Source: Thalassobacillus devorans
GTDB lineage: Bacteria > Bacillota > Bacilli > Bacillales > Halobacillaceae
Length of the DNA: 64,000 nucleotides
Assembly (NCBI RefSeq): GCF_011761345.1
Contig: NZ_JAASRY010000007.1
Coordinates: forward strand, 1-64,000
Reading direction: 5' to 3'
The position numbers and the translations under genes are program-made. Shown piece after piece: positions 51,259 to 59,824 of the stretch (positions are counted from its first letter, which is position 1; every line of letters begins with the position of its first letter). Under the pieces are notes generated by a model. That model saw nothing but the letters and a program-made list of their open reading frames with translations, had not been told where the DNA came from and did no database searches.

Positions 51259-51287
51259 GTTAACCTGCATTATTTAATGGTTAACAA
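51259..51287. promoter_or_regulatory. BirA operator before bioY
   Basis: GTTAACC (51259-51265) and GGTTAACAA (51279-51287) are inverted, 13 bases apart, closely matching Gram-positive BirA sites (TTGTTAACC-N14/15-GGTTAACAA). BirA would repress bioYB when biotin is plentiful. The left half starts CG instead of TTG. Confidence 0.8.
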
Positions 51288-51336
51288 TAGATTAACATAA
51301 AAGACATAATTATTCATAGATTTTTTTTATTGCATA

Positions 51337-51377
51337 GAAAAACCCCAGAGCTTCCATTTACTGGAGGCCCCGGGGTA
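51337..51377 (-). terminator. Terminator after proA
   Basis: ACCCC..GGGGT arms with an inner GCTTCC/GGAGG pair, then TTTTTCTA on the minus strand. Confidence 0.8.
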
Positions 51378-51387
51378 TAACAAACAA

Positions 51388-52650
51388 TTAGCGTACTTGA
51401 CCGTTTCCGGACATGATATATTTAACTGTTGTCAGTGCAGGCAAGCCCATAGGTCCACGAGCATGCAATTTCTGAGTAGAGATTCCGATTTCCGCGCCGA
51501 AACCGAGTGCTCCACCATCGGTAAAACGTGTAGATGCGTTATGATAGATTGCAGCAGCGTCTACCAGACTCTTAAACATGTTTGCTGTCTCTGCATTCTC
51601 AGTAACAATCGCTTCTGAGTGCTTCGTGCCGTAAGTTTCAATGTGATTGATTGCTTCGGCAGCATCGTTGACCGTTTTAATAGCGATATCCTTGCTCAAG
51701 TATTCATTCGCCCAATCGGACTCACCAGCTTCAACAGCATCCGGCATGACGTTAACAATTTCTTCATCGCCATGGACGTTGATATCATTATCTTTCAATG
51801 CCTTCGTCAAAGCATCAAGATTTTCATTCAACCAGTCTTTGTGGACGATCAGTGTCTCCGCAGCATTACAAACGGCAGGACGGTCTGTTTTTGCATTGAC
51901 CAGAATGTTTAATGCTTTTTCAACTTCTGCATCCTTATCAATATACACGTGACAGTTACCGACGCCTGTTTCCAGTACTGGTACAGTCGCATTATTTACA
52001 ACAGCACTGATTAAGGATCCGCCTCCGCGTGGAATTAAAACATCGACGTGTTCTTTCATGGTGAACAGCTGCTGTGTCGCTTCACGTGCTGTGCTGTCAA
52101 TGAATTGTACTGCTTCTTTCGGTACTTTCGTCTCCTCAAGGCCACGATGCAGAACTTCTACAATTGCACGATTGGAATTGATAGCAGATGAGCCACCTTT
52201 CAAGACAATCGCATTTCCGGATTTCAAAGCAAGACCGGTGGAATCGACCGTCACATTCGGACGAGCCTCGTAAATCATTCCGATAACACCTAGAGGAACC
52301 GTTACTTTTTCTACTCCAAGACCGTTTTCCAGCGTCCAGTCAGACAAAACGTGCCCCGTTGGATCTTCCAGTTCTGCAACTTCACGAAGTCCATTGGCAA
52401 AATCATAAATACGTTCCTTTGAAAGAGCGAGACGATCCATAAAAGCATCTTCAAAGCCTTGCTCGCGGCCGTTTTCCAAGTCCTTTTCGTTGGCTTCAAG
52501 TATGGCTTCATACTCTGCTTCCAGCTTATCTGCTAGAAGGTTGAGTGTCTGATTCTTTTCCTCTGTCGTCAACATCGCTATCTTTTTGGCAGCTTTCTTC
52601 GCTTCAATCGCCTGCGCTTCCACATTCACTGTTGGTTTGATGGTTGTCAT
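51388..52650 (-). CDS. proA: Gamma-glutamyl phosphate reductase
   Basis: 420 residues from ATG 52650, 6 nt after GGAGG; an ATG at 52653 also fits. Aldehyde-dehydrogenase fold with NADP site and the catalytic Cys in VLETGVGNCHVYID, plus KTDRPAVCNAAETL. It reduces gamma-glutamyl phosphate to glutamate semialdehyde, the second step of proline synthesis. It follows proB by 18 bp and is the last gene of the proC-proB-proA group. Confidence 0.95.
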   Translation of the reverse strand: MTTIKPTVNVEAQAIEAKKAAKKIAMLTTEEKNQTLNLLADKLEAEYEAILEANEKDLENGREQGFEDAFMDRLALSKERIYDFANGLREVAELEDPTGHVLSDWTLENGLGVEKVTVPLGVIGMIYEARPNVTVDSTGLALKSGNAIVLKGGSSAINSNRAIVEVLHRGLEETKVPKEAVQFIDSTAREATQQLFTMKEHVDVLIPRGGGSLISAVVNNATVPVLETGVGNCHVYIDKDAEVEKALNILVNAKTDRPAVCNAAETLIVHKDWLNENLDALTKALKDNDINVHGDEEIVNVMPDAVEAGESDWANEYLSKDIAIKTVNDAAEAINHIETYGTKHSEAIVTENAETANMFKSLVDAAAIYHNASTRFTDGGALGFGAEIGISTQKLHARGPMGLPALTTVKYIMSGNGQVR

Positions 52651-52668
52651 CATTTACCTCCTTTTTAT

Positions 52669-53802
52669 TTACACGCCGACTGGAACGGAAACTTCCAGAT
52701 GGCAGACAAGATGTTTCTTTTCTACAGCAGCTTGCTTGTATTCGGCAATCTCTTCTTCCGTCATGCTGACAATCTGACTGATTTGTTTAGAAGAATAATT
52801 GACAACGCCAAGCCCGATATCCTCTCCATGGACATCCTTGATCCGGACAACCGCTCCTTCTTTAAAGCGGCCTTTGACATGATGAATGTTGCCTGGAAGA
52901 AGCCCTTCTTTGCTTTCCACAATCAAGCTCTTACCTTCCTTATCAATGACTACTTCCCCTTCTGGACCGGAATTGAAAGCAATCCATTGTTTCTTATGGT
53001 CAAGATTCAACGTTTCCGGCTTCGATTCAAAATAGGTGCCGCGTGCTTTTTGATAGACGGCGTCATAGATGATATCCGCAGCGTTCGCTTTTCCTAGAAA
53101 CGCTGCAATTCCAGATGCCATCGTGATTTTGAATGCATCAATCTTTGATTTCATGCCACCGGTGCCGACCGCACTTCCAGGATCTCCTGCAGCTGCTTCA
53201 ATTTCTGGTGTGATTTCATGGACTTTTTCTAGTAGTTTTGCATCTTTGTTTTTGCGAGGGTCTGCATTGTACAACCCGTCAATGTCAGAAAGAATTATGA
53301 GTTTATCTGCATCGACAAGGGCACTGACTTTAGCAGAAAGAGTATCGTTATCACCGAACTTCAATCGGTCGATGGTAATCGTATCATTCTCGTTGATGAT
53401 CGGGATGATTCCTCTCTCCAATAAGACATTAATGGTATTTCTAGCATTCTCGTAACGATTTTCGTCTGAAAAATCGCTGCGTGTAATCAGGATTTGTGAA
53501 GCAACATACCCGTGGGATAAAAAGAGGTCTGAATAAGATTCGATTAGTAATCCTTGCCCGATGGATGCTGCTGCTTGCTTCTCCGGCAATGTGCTTGGTC
53601 TTGAAAGACAGCCAAGCTTGCGGTAGCCTGCAGCTACTGCTCCTGAGGATACGAGCAATACTTCATGTCCGTCATCTTTCAAACGAACGACTTCATCTAC
53701 GATCTTTTCTAGTTTTCTGCGGCTGATTTCTCCATGTAAGCTGGTTAGTGAACTACTTCCGATTTTAATGACTACGCGTTTTTTCTGTGATTGTTGTGTC
53801 AA
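52669..53802 (-). CDS. proB: Glutamate 5-kinase
   Basis: 377 residues from a TTG at 53802 with AGGAGTGAT 7 nt upstream; an ATG at 53832 would add ten non-homologous residues. Kinase domain (VVIKIGSSSLT, VSSGAVAAGYRKLG, NENDTITIDRLKFGDNDTLSAKVS, GTGGMKSKIDAFKI) followed by a C-terminal PUA domain (about 275-375). It phosphorylates glutamate and is feedback-inhibited by proline in the ProB1 type. No T-box is seen. ProA follows in the same transcript. Confidence 0.94.
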   Translation of the reverse strand: MTQQSQKKRVVIKIGSSSLTSLHGEISRRKLEKIVDEVVRLKDDGHEVLLVSSGAVAAGYRKLGCLSRPSTLPEKQAAASIGQGLLIESYSDLFLSHGYVASQILITRSDFSDENRYENARNTINVLLERGIIPIINENDTITIDRLKFGDNDTLSAKVSALVDADKLIILSDIDGLYNADPRKNKDAKLLEKVHEITPEIEAAAGDPGSAVGTGGMKSKIDAFKITMASGIAAFLGKANAADIIYDAVYQKARGTYFESKPETLNLDHKKQWIAFNSGPEGEVVIDKEGKSLIVESKEGLLPGNIHHVKGRFKEGAVVRIKDVHGEDIGLGVVNYSSKQISQIVSMTEEEIAEYKQAAVEKKHLVCHLEVSVPVGV

Positions 53803-53899
53803 TCTATCACTCCTATCCTCTCGTTTGACCATTATATTTATACAATTTAATGAATTATTTTTAAATTATTATACACGTTTGTGTATTTTTATGCTACAT

Positions 53900-54754
53900 T
53901 TATTTTGTGACAAGTTCTTTTTCTTTTGCGCGGCTCGCTTTACTCATTTCATTGGAGCGAGCTGCCGCTCCTTTTACTGCCTGAGCGATGGCATTTCCGC
54001 CGCCATGTTCATTTAATGCATCAAGTCCTGCAGCAGTCGTGCCATTCGGGGAAGTGACTTTTTCCCGCAACTCTGCTGATGTGTCGTCCTGTTCCTGAAG
54101 CATTCTGGCTGCACCAAGAATTGTCTGGGCACCGATTTCTCTGGCTGTGTCGCGGTCAAGGCCACCTTCCTGGCCTGCTTTCTCGATGTGTTCCATTAAA
54201 TAATAGAAGTAAGCCGGTCCGCTTCCAGCGATTCCTGTAAAAATATCCATCTGTTTTTCGTCGATGACAAATACATTCCCGATACATTTTAGTAGCTCTT
54301 TAGCTGCAACAACATTATCGATGCCTGTATATTGTCCTGGTGAAATCGCCGTAGCTGATTCACCTACCATGCTGGATGTGTTTGGCATCGCACGGATGAC
54401 TTGCTGGCCGTCGTTCATGTTTTCTTCCATATGACTAGTAGAAATACCAGCCAATACAGATAGAAGCACTTGATCGGCAGTAAGTTTATCTTTTAACGAT
54501 TCAAGGACACGATCAATATCTTTCGGCTTCATTGCCAGAATGAAAATGTCCACTTCATTGTAATTCAATTGTTGCAGGGGAGTCGTACGTACTCCATATT
54601 TCGTTTGTATATGATTCAACCGGTCCTGATTACTCCGGTTAGTTACGATCACCTGATTGACCGGAATCGTATCGGCTTCCACAATTCCACTGATCATAGC
54701 TTCAGCCATCGATCCGGCTCCTAAAAAAGCGATTGTTTTATTAAACAATGACAT
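53900..54754 (-). CDS. proC: Pyrroline-5-carboxylate reductase
   Basis: 284 residues from ATG 54754; AAGGAGAG is only 2 nt away, so the TTG at 54748 is a possible start. NAD(P) motif AFLGAGSMAEAMISG, then LAMKPKDI, SVLAGIST, the RAMPNTSSMVGESATAI motif and GIAGSGPAYFYYLMEH. It completes proline synthesis. It stands 97 bp upstream of proB, probably the first gene of the group; proline is a compatible solute in this kind of organism. Confidence 0.94.
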   Translation of the reverse strand: MSLFNKTIAFLGAGSMAEAMISGIVEADTIPVNQVIVTNRSNQDRLNHIQTKYGVRTTPLQQLNYNEVDIFILAMKPKDIDRVLESLKDKLTADQVLLSVLAGISTSHMEENMNDGQQVIRAMPNTSSMVGESATAISPGQYTGIDNVVAAKELLKCIGNVFVIDEKQMDIFTGIAGSGPAYFYYLMEHIEKAGQEGGLDRDTAREIGAQTILGAARMLQEQDDTSAELREKVTSPNGTTAAGLDALNEHGGGNAIAQAVKGAAARSNEMSKASRAKEKELVTK

Positions 54755-54989
54755 CTCTCCTTTTTTTCGCAGTTGTCGTGTGTGTGAATTCAATGTTTTT
54801 CATAGTAACACGCTGAGGTGATTATTCAAGGGGTTTTTTGTAATTTATATGTATATACGCGAGATAGTCCGTGAAAACGCTCCCATTTCTATTTATCTCA
54901 TTCCTGACCGAAGAGAAGTCGCTATATAGCTGCTCAAACGAATATTTGCGAGTTTATAAATAGTCCTAATATTTAGTGAAAAAGTAAAA

Positions 54990-55033
54990 AAACGCCTGTT
55001 GCCGGAAAAAACCCGGTAACAAGCGTTTTTTTC
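54990..55033 (-). terminator. Terminator after the Gly/Tyr-rich gene
   Basis: AACGC-TGTT-CCGG type arms (54992-55027) with TTTTTTT on the minus strand. The rest of 54794-54990 shows no gene or T-box. Confidence 0.85.
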
Positions 55034-55039
55034 TATGCC

Positions 55040-55303
55040 CTACCACCACGGACCTCCGTACGGATAATACCCACCGTATGGGTAGTAACCCCCATACGGC
55101 GCATAAGGATAACCATAATAGCCACCATACAAGCCCGGAACGAGCAGCCCGCCAAGCAATCCTCCGGCCAGGCCAGTCGCAAAACTTCCGATAAACGGAT
55201 AGTTCCTTTCATCGTCATAATTCCTCATATCGTAATCCATCTCCATTGGTGGATAAGAAGCCACAAGTTCTGGAGCAGGATACGGATAATATTCGTGATC
55301 CAT
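55040..55303 (-). CDS. Gly/Tyr-rich small protein, spore-coat-like
   Basis: 87 residues from ATG 55303; AAGGAGG is about 11 nt upstream. An acidic, Tyr/Pro-rich N-terminus (DHEYYPYPAPELVASYPP), a short hydrophobic glycine stretch (FATGLAGGLLGGLLVPGL) and a repeated Y-P-Y-G-G-Y tail (YYPYGGYYPYGG). Low-complexity proteins like this are common in Bacillus coats. No firm family is assigned. Confidence 0.65.
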   Translation of the reverse strand: MDHEYYPYPAPELVASYPPMEMDYDMRNYDDERNYPFIGSFATGLAGGLLGGLLVPGLYGGYYGYPYAPYGGYYPYGGYYPYGGPWW

Positions 55304-55482
55304 ACTTACTATTCGCCTCCTTGATTTTAACAGCAAGTCGAATGCCTACGCTTTAGCCTATGACAGGTACCTAATTAAGGGTGGGCTAGTGCGGATTTTT
55401 TAAAAATTTCATCCAGAAGCCGGGTTAGCGTATGGGACAACCCATTTTCTTCATATATGTAAGGAGAGAGGGTGGGATATAA

Positions 55483-56058
55483 ATGGAAGTGATCACTGCC
55501 GCAGGTTTAACCTTTGTGGCCGGAGCCACGTGTTATGCGGTTTATCTTAAATATCTTAAGAAAACCGATAAAAGTATCGATTATATTTTTTCGAAAAGCA
55601 GCCGATCACCGAAGGAAGAATTACTGCGGATCATCGATGCCACCAATCACACACTGGACGTTGCGGTATTCATTTTGACAGAGGAAGACTTTGTCACTCA
55701 TATTTGCAAGGCTTCAAAACGAGGAGTCCACGTTCGGGTGCTGACAGACGACAGTCAGTCGAAGACACTTAATAAGCAGACTGCCAATGTCCAAAAACTT
55801 TTGCAATGCGGGGTCCCGGTCAAAGTAAATAACCATGAAGGGATCATGCACCTGAAAGTAATGATCGCTGACCAGCAGGTGATTTCAAGCGGTTCTTACA
55901 ACTTCACCTATTCAGCCGAAAACAGGAATGATGAAGTAATCGTCATCATACGGGATAGGAAAATGGCACAGGAATGGACGAAGGTTTTTAACGCGAAATG
56001 GAAAGACAGCCGGAATTATAAAAGCTATCATTCTCTATCCAGGAAAAAGTTCGCCTGA
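55483..56058 (+). CDS. Single-HKD phospholipase D-like protein
   Basis: 191 residues. An N-terminal membrane helix (3-22) anchors the protein. The PLD domain carries one HKD motif, HLKVMIADQQVISSGSYNFT (H...K...D and GSxN), so it must dimerise to form an active site, as in Nuc-type endonucleases. The substrate could be DNA or a phospholipid. The start follows AAGGAGAG. It is convergent with nothing and seems monocistronic. Confidence 0.82.
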   Translation: MEVITAAGLTFVAGATCYAVYLKYLKKTDKSIDYIFSKSSRSPKEELLRIIDATNHTLDVAVFILTEEDFVTHICKASKRGVHVRVLTDDSQSKTLNKQTANVQKLLQCGVPVKVNNHEGIMHLKVMIADQQVISSGSYNFTYSAENRNDEVIVIIRDRKMAQEWTKVFNAKWKDSRNYKSYHSLSRKKFA

Positions 56059-56163
56059 TTTAACTTTTGGAGTTCCTTCACGAGCTCCTCTTCCCCTCCT
56101 TTATTCATGAAAACCTCTCTTCTCGAATATTTTCATAGTACAAGCTGAAAAGAGGTGAATTTT

Positions 56164-57330
56164 ATGGCTAAACGAAGCGACATCATTATTATTGGAGGCA
56201 GCGTGATGGGTTCAAGCATCGCCTATCACTTGCTTCAGGACGGCTTCACTGGTGAAGTGACTGTTTTTGAGAAAGATAGACTCTATGAATTTTCCTCAAC
56301 GCCGCGCAGCGCGGGGGGGATAAGGCAGTTGTTCACCACCGATATTAATATCCAGATCAGCCGCTATAGTTTGAAAAGATATCTTAGTTTCCCTAGGGAT
56401 ATGGCAGTTGATGGCGAGTGCGCGGAAATCGACTTCAAGCAAAGAGGCTACCTTTTCCTGGGACATCAGGAATCTCGTAAGCAATTGGAGAATCAGATGA
56501 AAAAGCAGCAGCGATACGGCGTGCCCTCCCAGTTCCTTTTACCCGATGAACTAAAAGATATTATACCGGAACTAAACACGGATGACCTTGCAGGAGGGTT
56601 GTATTGCGCGGAAGATGGTTACCTCGACCCCTACTCGGTCATGCAGGGTTATATTAAAAAGGCCAAACAGCTGGGAGCTCATTATGTATATGAAGGGGTT
56701 GACCGGATTTTAACAGATCGAAATGGAGTCACTGGTGTACAGCTCGATAATGGCGAGACATATTATGCTCCCCGTGTTATTAATTGTGCTGGCCCATGGG
56801 CTTCTGTGCTCAGCAATAAATTAAACCTGCCGCTCCCGATTGTGCCATTAAAACGGCAAGTTATCCAATTTGATATAGCTGATCCCCTAACAAAAGAATT
56901 ACCACTTACTATCGATCCGACCGGAGTCTATTTCCGACATGAAGGAAAAGAAATCATCTCCGGATATTCTGAAAAAGTGAAACCTGGCTACGATTTTCGT
57001 TGGACAAGGGCATTCTTTGAAGAGCAATTATGGCCGGTTCTGGCCCAGCGTATCAAAAACTTCGAGCGGGCAAAAATCACAGGTGGATGGGCTGGCCTAT
57101 ATAGTCATAACACCAGCGACCAGAACGCAATTATCGGTCCGCACCCTGGACTAGCCGGCTATTATCTTGCTTGTGGTTTCAGTGGACATGGCATGCAGCA
57201 GGCACCGGCAGTAGGAAAATGCCTTGCGGAACTATTGGTGACTGGCGGCTACCAGACACTGGACCTTAATCCCCTTCGATTCGAACGGTTTGAGGAGAAT
57301 GATCTTGTTATTGAAAATGCTGTGGTTTAG
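56164..57330 (+). CDS. FAD-dependent amino acid oxidase/dehydrogenase (DAO family)
   Basis: 388 residues from ATG 56164 with AAAGAGGTGA upstream; the GTG at 56155 overlaps that site. GGSVMGSSIAYHLLQ binds FAD; SSTPRSAGGIRQLF and the C-terminal GLAGYYLACGFSGHGMQQAPAVGKCLAELL are typical of the DadA/SoxB/hydroxyproline dehydrogenase group. It heads a three-gene set with an OCD-family protein and a symporter, so a cyclic or N-substituted amino acid is a likely substrate. Confidence 0.85.
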   Translation: MAKRSDIIIIGGSVMGSSIAYHLLQDGFTGEVTVFEKDRLYEFSSTPRSAGGIRQLFTTDINIQISRYSLKRYLSFPRDMAVDGECAEIDFKQRGYLFLGHQESRKQLENQMKKQQRYGVPSQFLLPDELKDIIPELNTDDLAGGLYCAEDGYLDPYSVMQGYIKKAKQLGAHYVYEGVDRILTDRNGVTGVQLDNGETYYAPRVINCAGPWASVLSNKLNLPLPIVPLKRQVIQFDIADPLTKELPLTIDPTGVYFRHEGKEIISGYSEKVKPGYDFRWTRAFFEEQLWPVLAQRIKNFERAKITGGWAGLYSHNTSDQNAIIGPHPGLAGYYLACGFSGHGMQQAPAVGKCLAELLVTGGYQTLDLNPLRFERFEENDLVIENAVV

Positions 57331-57353
57331 TAAAGCTGGGAGGTTCTAGTTAC

Positions 57354-58313
57354 ATGCTCTATCTCAATGAACAATCGATTAAACAGGCGGTATCGATGAG
57401 TGAAGTGACAGACAGTATCGATCTTGCCTATCAAACATATGAAGCGAAACAGTATCACATGCCAACAAGAATGCGCGTACCTCATGGTGCAAATGATTTT
57501 TTATTGATGCCGTGCGTAACGAGAGAAGTGATTGGCACTAAGCTCGTGGCTGTCCATCCAAAAAACGTTCATACTCCGGCAATTCAAGGACTGGTTACGT
57601 TGAATGATGCCACAACCGGCACTCCCATCGCTATGTTAAATGGAACGGTTTTAACTGGCCTTCGGACGGGAGCGATTGGGGCTTCAGCAGTGAGACACCT
57701 GAGCAGCCCGGACGTTGCCAACCTGGCTTTAATCGGGACTGGTACGCAAGGTTTCTACCAGGCACTGGCTGCTTGTGCGGAACGAGATATCAAGCATATT
57801 CACCTGTTCAACCGGTCCAAAGCCCGGATGATAGATTTTGTCGATCAATTGCAAAAGGAATTAGGTGAACATATTAAAATCAGCATCCACCACTCAGCAG
57901 CAGATGCGGTGGAAAAAAGTGAAGTGGTTATTACTGCCACCACATCAAGTCACCCGGTTCTTCCGGATGATGAAGCGTTATTAAAAGGTAAACTGCTGAT
58001 TGGTATCGGCTCTTTCCGACCGGATATGCGCGAATTCCCGCATGCCGTTTACCGGCTGATCGACAATGTATATGTAGATAGTACTGATGCCATCCAGGAG
58101 TCCGGTGATATTGTCCAGCCAATAGAACAAAAGTGGCTCCATCCTTCTCAAGTTATTCCTTTTTCAAAAGTCGTCACGGGCGTCCAATCGATCAATCGTG
58201 AGCAAACCATCCTGTTTAAATCAACAGGAATGGGTTTATTTGATGCGTTGTCAGCCTACCACATCTACCAAAAGGCACAACAGAAAAATCTTGGCACCTC
58301 GCTAACGTTATGA
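57354..58313 (+). CDS. Ornithine cyclodeaminase/mu-crystallin family protein
   Basis: 319 residues. Conserved RMRVPHG, LLMPC, LVAVHPKN, TGLRTGAIGASAVRHLS, the NAD motif LIGTGTQGFYQ and ITATTSSHPVL fit the OCD/mu-crystallin family, which includes ornithine cyclodeaminase, alanine dehydrogenase and Delta1-pyrroline-2-carboxylate reductase. Next to a DAO-type oxidase, the reductase role (making L-proline from an imine) is the most attractive reading. It follows by 23 bp, with GGGAGG. Confidence 0.85.
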   Translation: MLYLNEQSIKQAVSMSEVTDSIDLAYQTYEAKQYHMPTRMRVPHGANDFLLMPCVTREVIGTKLVAVHPKNVHTPAIQGLVTLNDATTGTPIAMLNGTVLTGLRTGAIGASAVRHLSSPDVANLALIGTGTQGFYQALAACAERDIKHIHLFNRSKARMIDFVDQLQKELGEHIKISIHHSAADAVEKSEVVITATTSSHPVLPDDEALLKGKLLIGIGSFRPDMREFPHAVYRLIDNVYVDSTDAIQESGDIVQPIEQKWLHPSQVIPFSKVVTGVQSINREQTILFKSTGMGLFDALSAYHIYQKAQQKNLGTSLTL

Positions 58314-58342
58314 GATGCCATACTTACTAAAGGAGAGATTAG

Positions 58343-59782
58343 ATGAATAATATCATTATTGTCGAATTCATCCTGTACTGTCTTGTCATTCTGGGAATTG
58401 GTTATTATTTCAGCAGGACGAAGTTAGACCATTCTGCCTTTCTTTTAGGAGGGAAAAAACTGCCTGGGTGGGCGTTGGCATTTTCCGAGCGTGCCACAGG
58501 CGAATCGGCCTGGCTGTTACTTGGGTACACGGGTTTTGTATTTGCCACGGGTTTATCCGGTATCTGGGTAGCAGCAGGTATTGCACTCGGAATTATTTTT
58601 TCATGGTTGTTCCTGGCTAAAAAATTCATGCAAGAGCGGGATAAATATAACGTACTCACCCTTCCGGATTACCTGGCGGCCCGCTTCGGCGGGCAGGCGA
58701 ATCTGATCCGCTGGTTTGCTACCATATTGATAAGCAGTTTTCTCATGTTCTATTTAAGCGCTCAGGTTGCCGGGGCCGGAAAAATGTTGTTCACCACCTT
58801 TGGTTTGAATGAAACGTTAGGGGTTATTCTGGCTACCATCGTTGTAATTGGTCTCGCTTTTACCGGAGGGTTTATCTCTGTTGTCTGGACGGATATGATT
58901 CAAAGCATCATGATGCTGATTACACTTGTCGCACTTCCAATTGTAGCCCTTTTGTATATCAATACGAATGACTTATCTATTCCAACAGCTTTAGCTGATG
59001 CAGGGTCCACGCACGATGCCTGGTTCGGTGGTGCTGCCGGATTTGCCATCGGACTATTGTTCTTCAACAACTTTTCCTGGTTTTTTGGATTCCTTGGCGG
59101 CCAGCCTCAGTTAAGTGCCAGATTCATGGCTCTAAGAAGTGAAAAAGATGTGAAGACCGGCCGCAATGTCGCCATTCTTTGGACATTTCTAGCCTACGGG
59201 GGAGCTTTCATGATCGGCGTCACGGCCATCACCATTTACAGTCAGGGTTCCTTTGCCGATACGGAAACAGTCCTTCCGGTAATGATTATGGACCTCATGC
59301 CGGCCTGGGTTGCAGGTATTTTACTGTCCGGTATCCTTGCAGCCATCATCACGACAGCTGACTCCCAATTGATGGTAGTCACAAGTTCCATTAGTGAAGA
59401 CATCCTGCATAAAGCATTAAGGCTGGATCTTTCTGAAAAACAGTTACTGACTGCCTCCCGTGTCATCATCATTGTTTGTGGATTAATCGGTATGACGATC
59501 GCTCTCGTCTCAGATACGCTGCTCTATTTAATAGTTGGCTGGGCATGGGCCGGCGTTGGGGGCACCCTCTCTCCTGCTATCATCCTGACATTTGTCTGGA
59601 AACGTTACTCTGGCGTCGGGGTAATTGCCACCATCGTTTCCGGATTCGTTTTCACCGTATTATGGATCAGCACACCCCTGGACTCCATCATTACGTCCCG
59701 CTTCACGACCTTCTTTATTGCAGCATTTTTCGGTATCGTATTCAGCTTGCTTTTCCCGAACAAAAAATCACAGCAGGCATAG
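58343..59782 (+). CDS. Sodium/proline-type symporter (SSS family)
   Basis: 479 residues, 12-13 membrane helices. SSS signature: RATGESAWLLLGYTGF, the Na+-site region LPDYLAARFG, GGFISVVWTDMIQ and STTADSQL-like AAIITTADSQLMVVTSSISEDI. PutP/OpuE-like, hence proline or a related cyclic amino acid. It lies in the operon with the DAO and OCD proteins, 29 bp after the latter, and ends at a terminator. Confidence 0.9.
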   Translation: MNNIIIVEFILYCLVILGIGYYFSRTKLDHSAFLLGGKKLPGWALAFSERATGESAWLLLGYTGFVFATGLSGIWVAAGIALGIIFSWLFLAKKFMQERDKYNVLTLPDYLAARFGGQANLIRWFATILISSFLMFYLSAQVAGAGKMLFTTFGLNETLGVILATIVVIGLAFTGGFISVVWTDMIQSIMMLITLVALPIVALLYINTNDLSIPTALADAGSTHDAWFGGAAGFAIGLLFFNNFSWFFGFLGGQPQLSARFMALRSEKDVKTGRNVAILWTFLAYGGAFMIGVTAITIYSQGSFADTETVLPVMIMDLMPAWVAGILLSGILAAIITTADSQLMVVTSSISEDILHKALRLDLSEKQLLTASRVIIIVCGLIGMTIALVSDTLLYLIVGWAWAGVGGTLSPAIILTFVWKRYSGVGVIATIVSGFVFTVLWISTPLDSIITSRFTTFFIAAFFGIVFSLLFPNKKSQQA

Positions 59783-59821
59783 AAAAGAGAACGCGGATCA
59801 GCTATCCGCGTTCTCTTTTCG
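59783..59821. terminator. Bidirectional terminator between two symporter genes
   Basis: GAGAACGCGGAT and ATCCGCGTTCTC arms then TTTTCG; A-run on the other side. Confidence 0.88.
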
Positions 59822-59824
59822 TTA

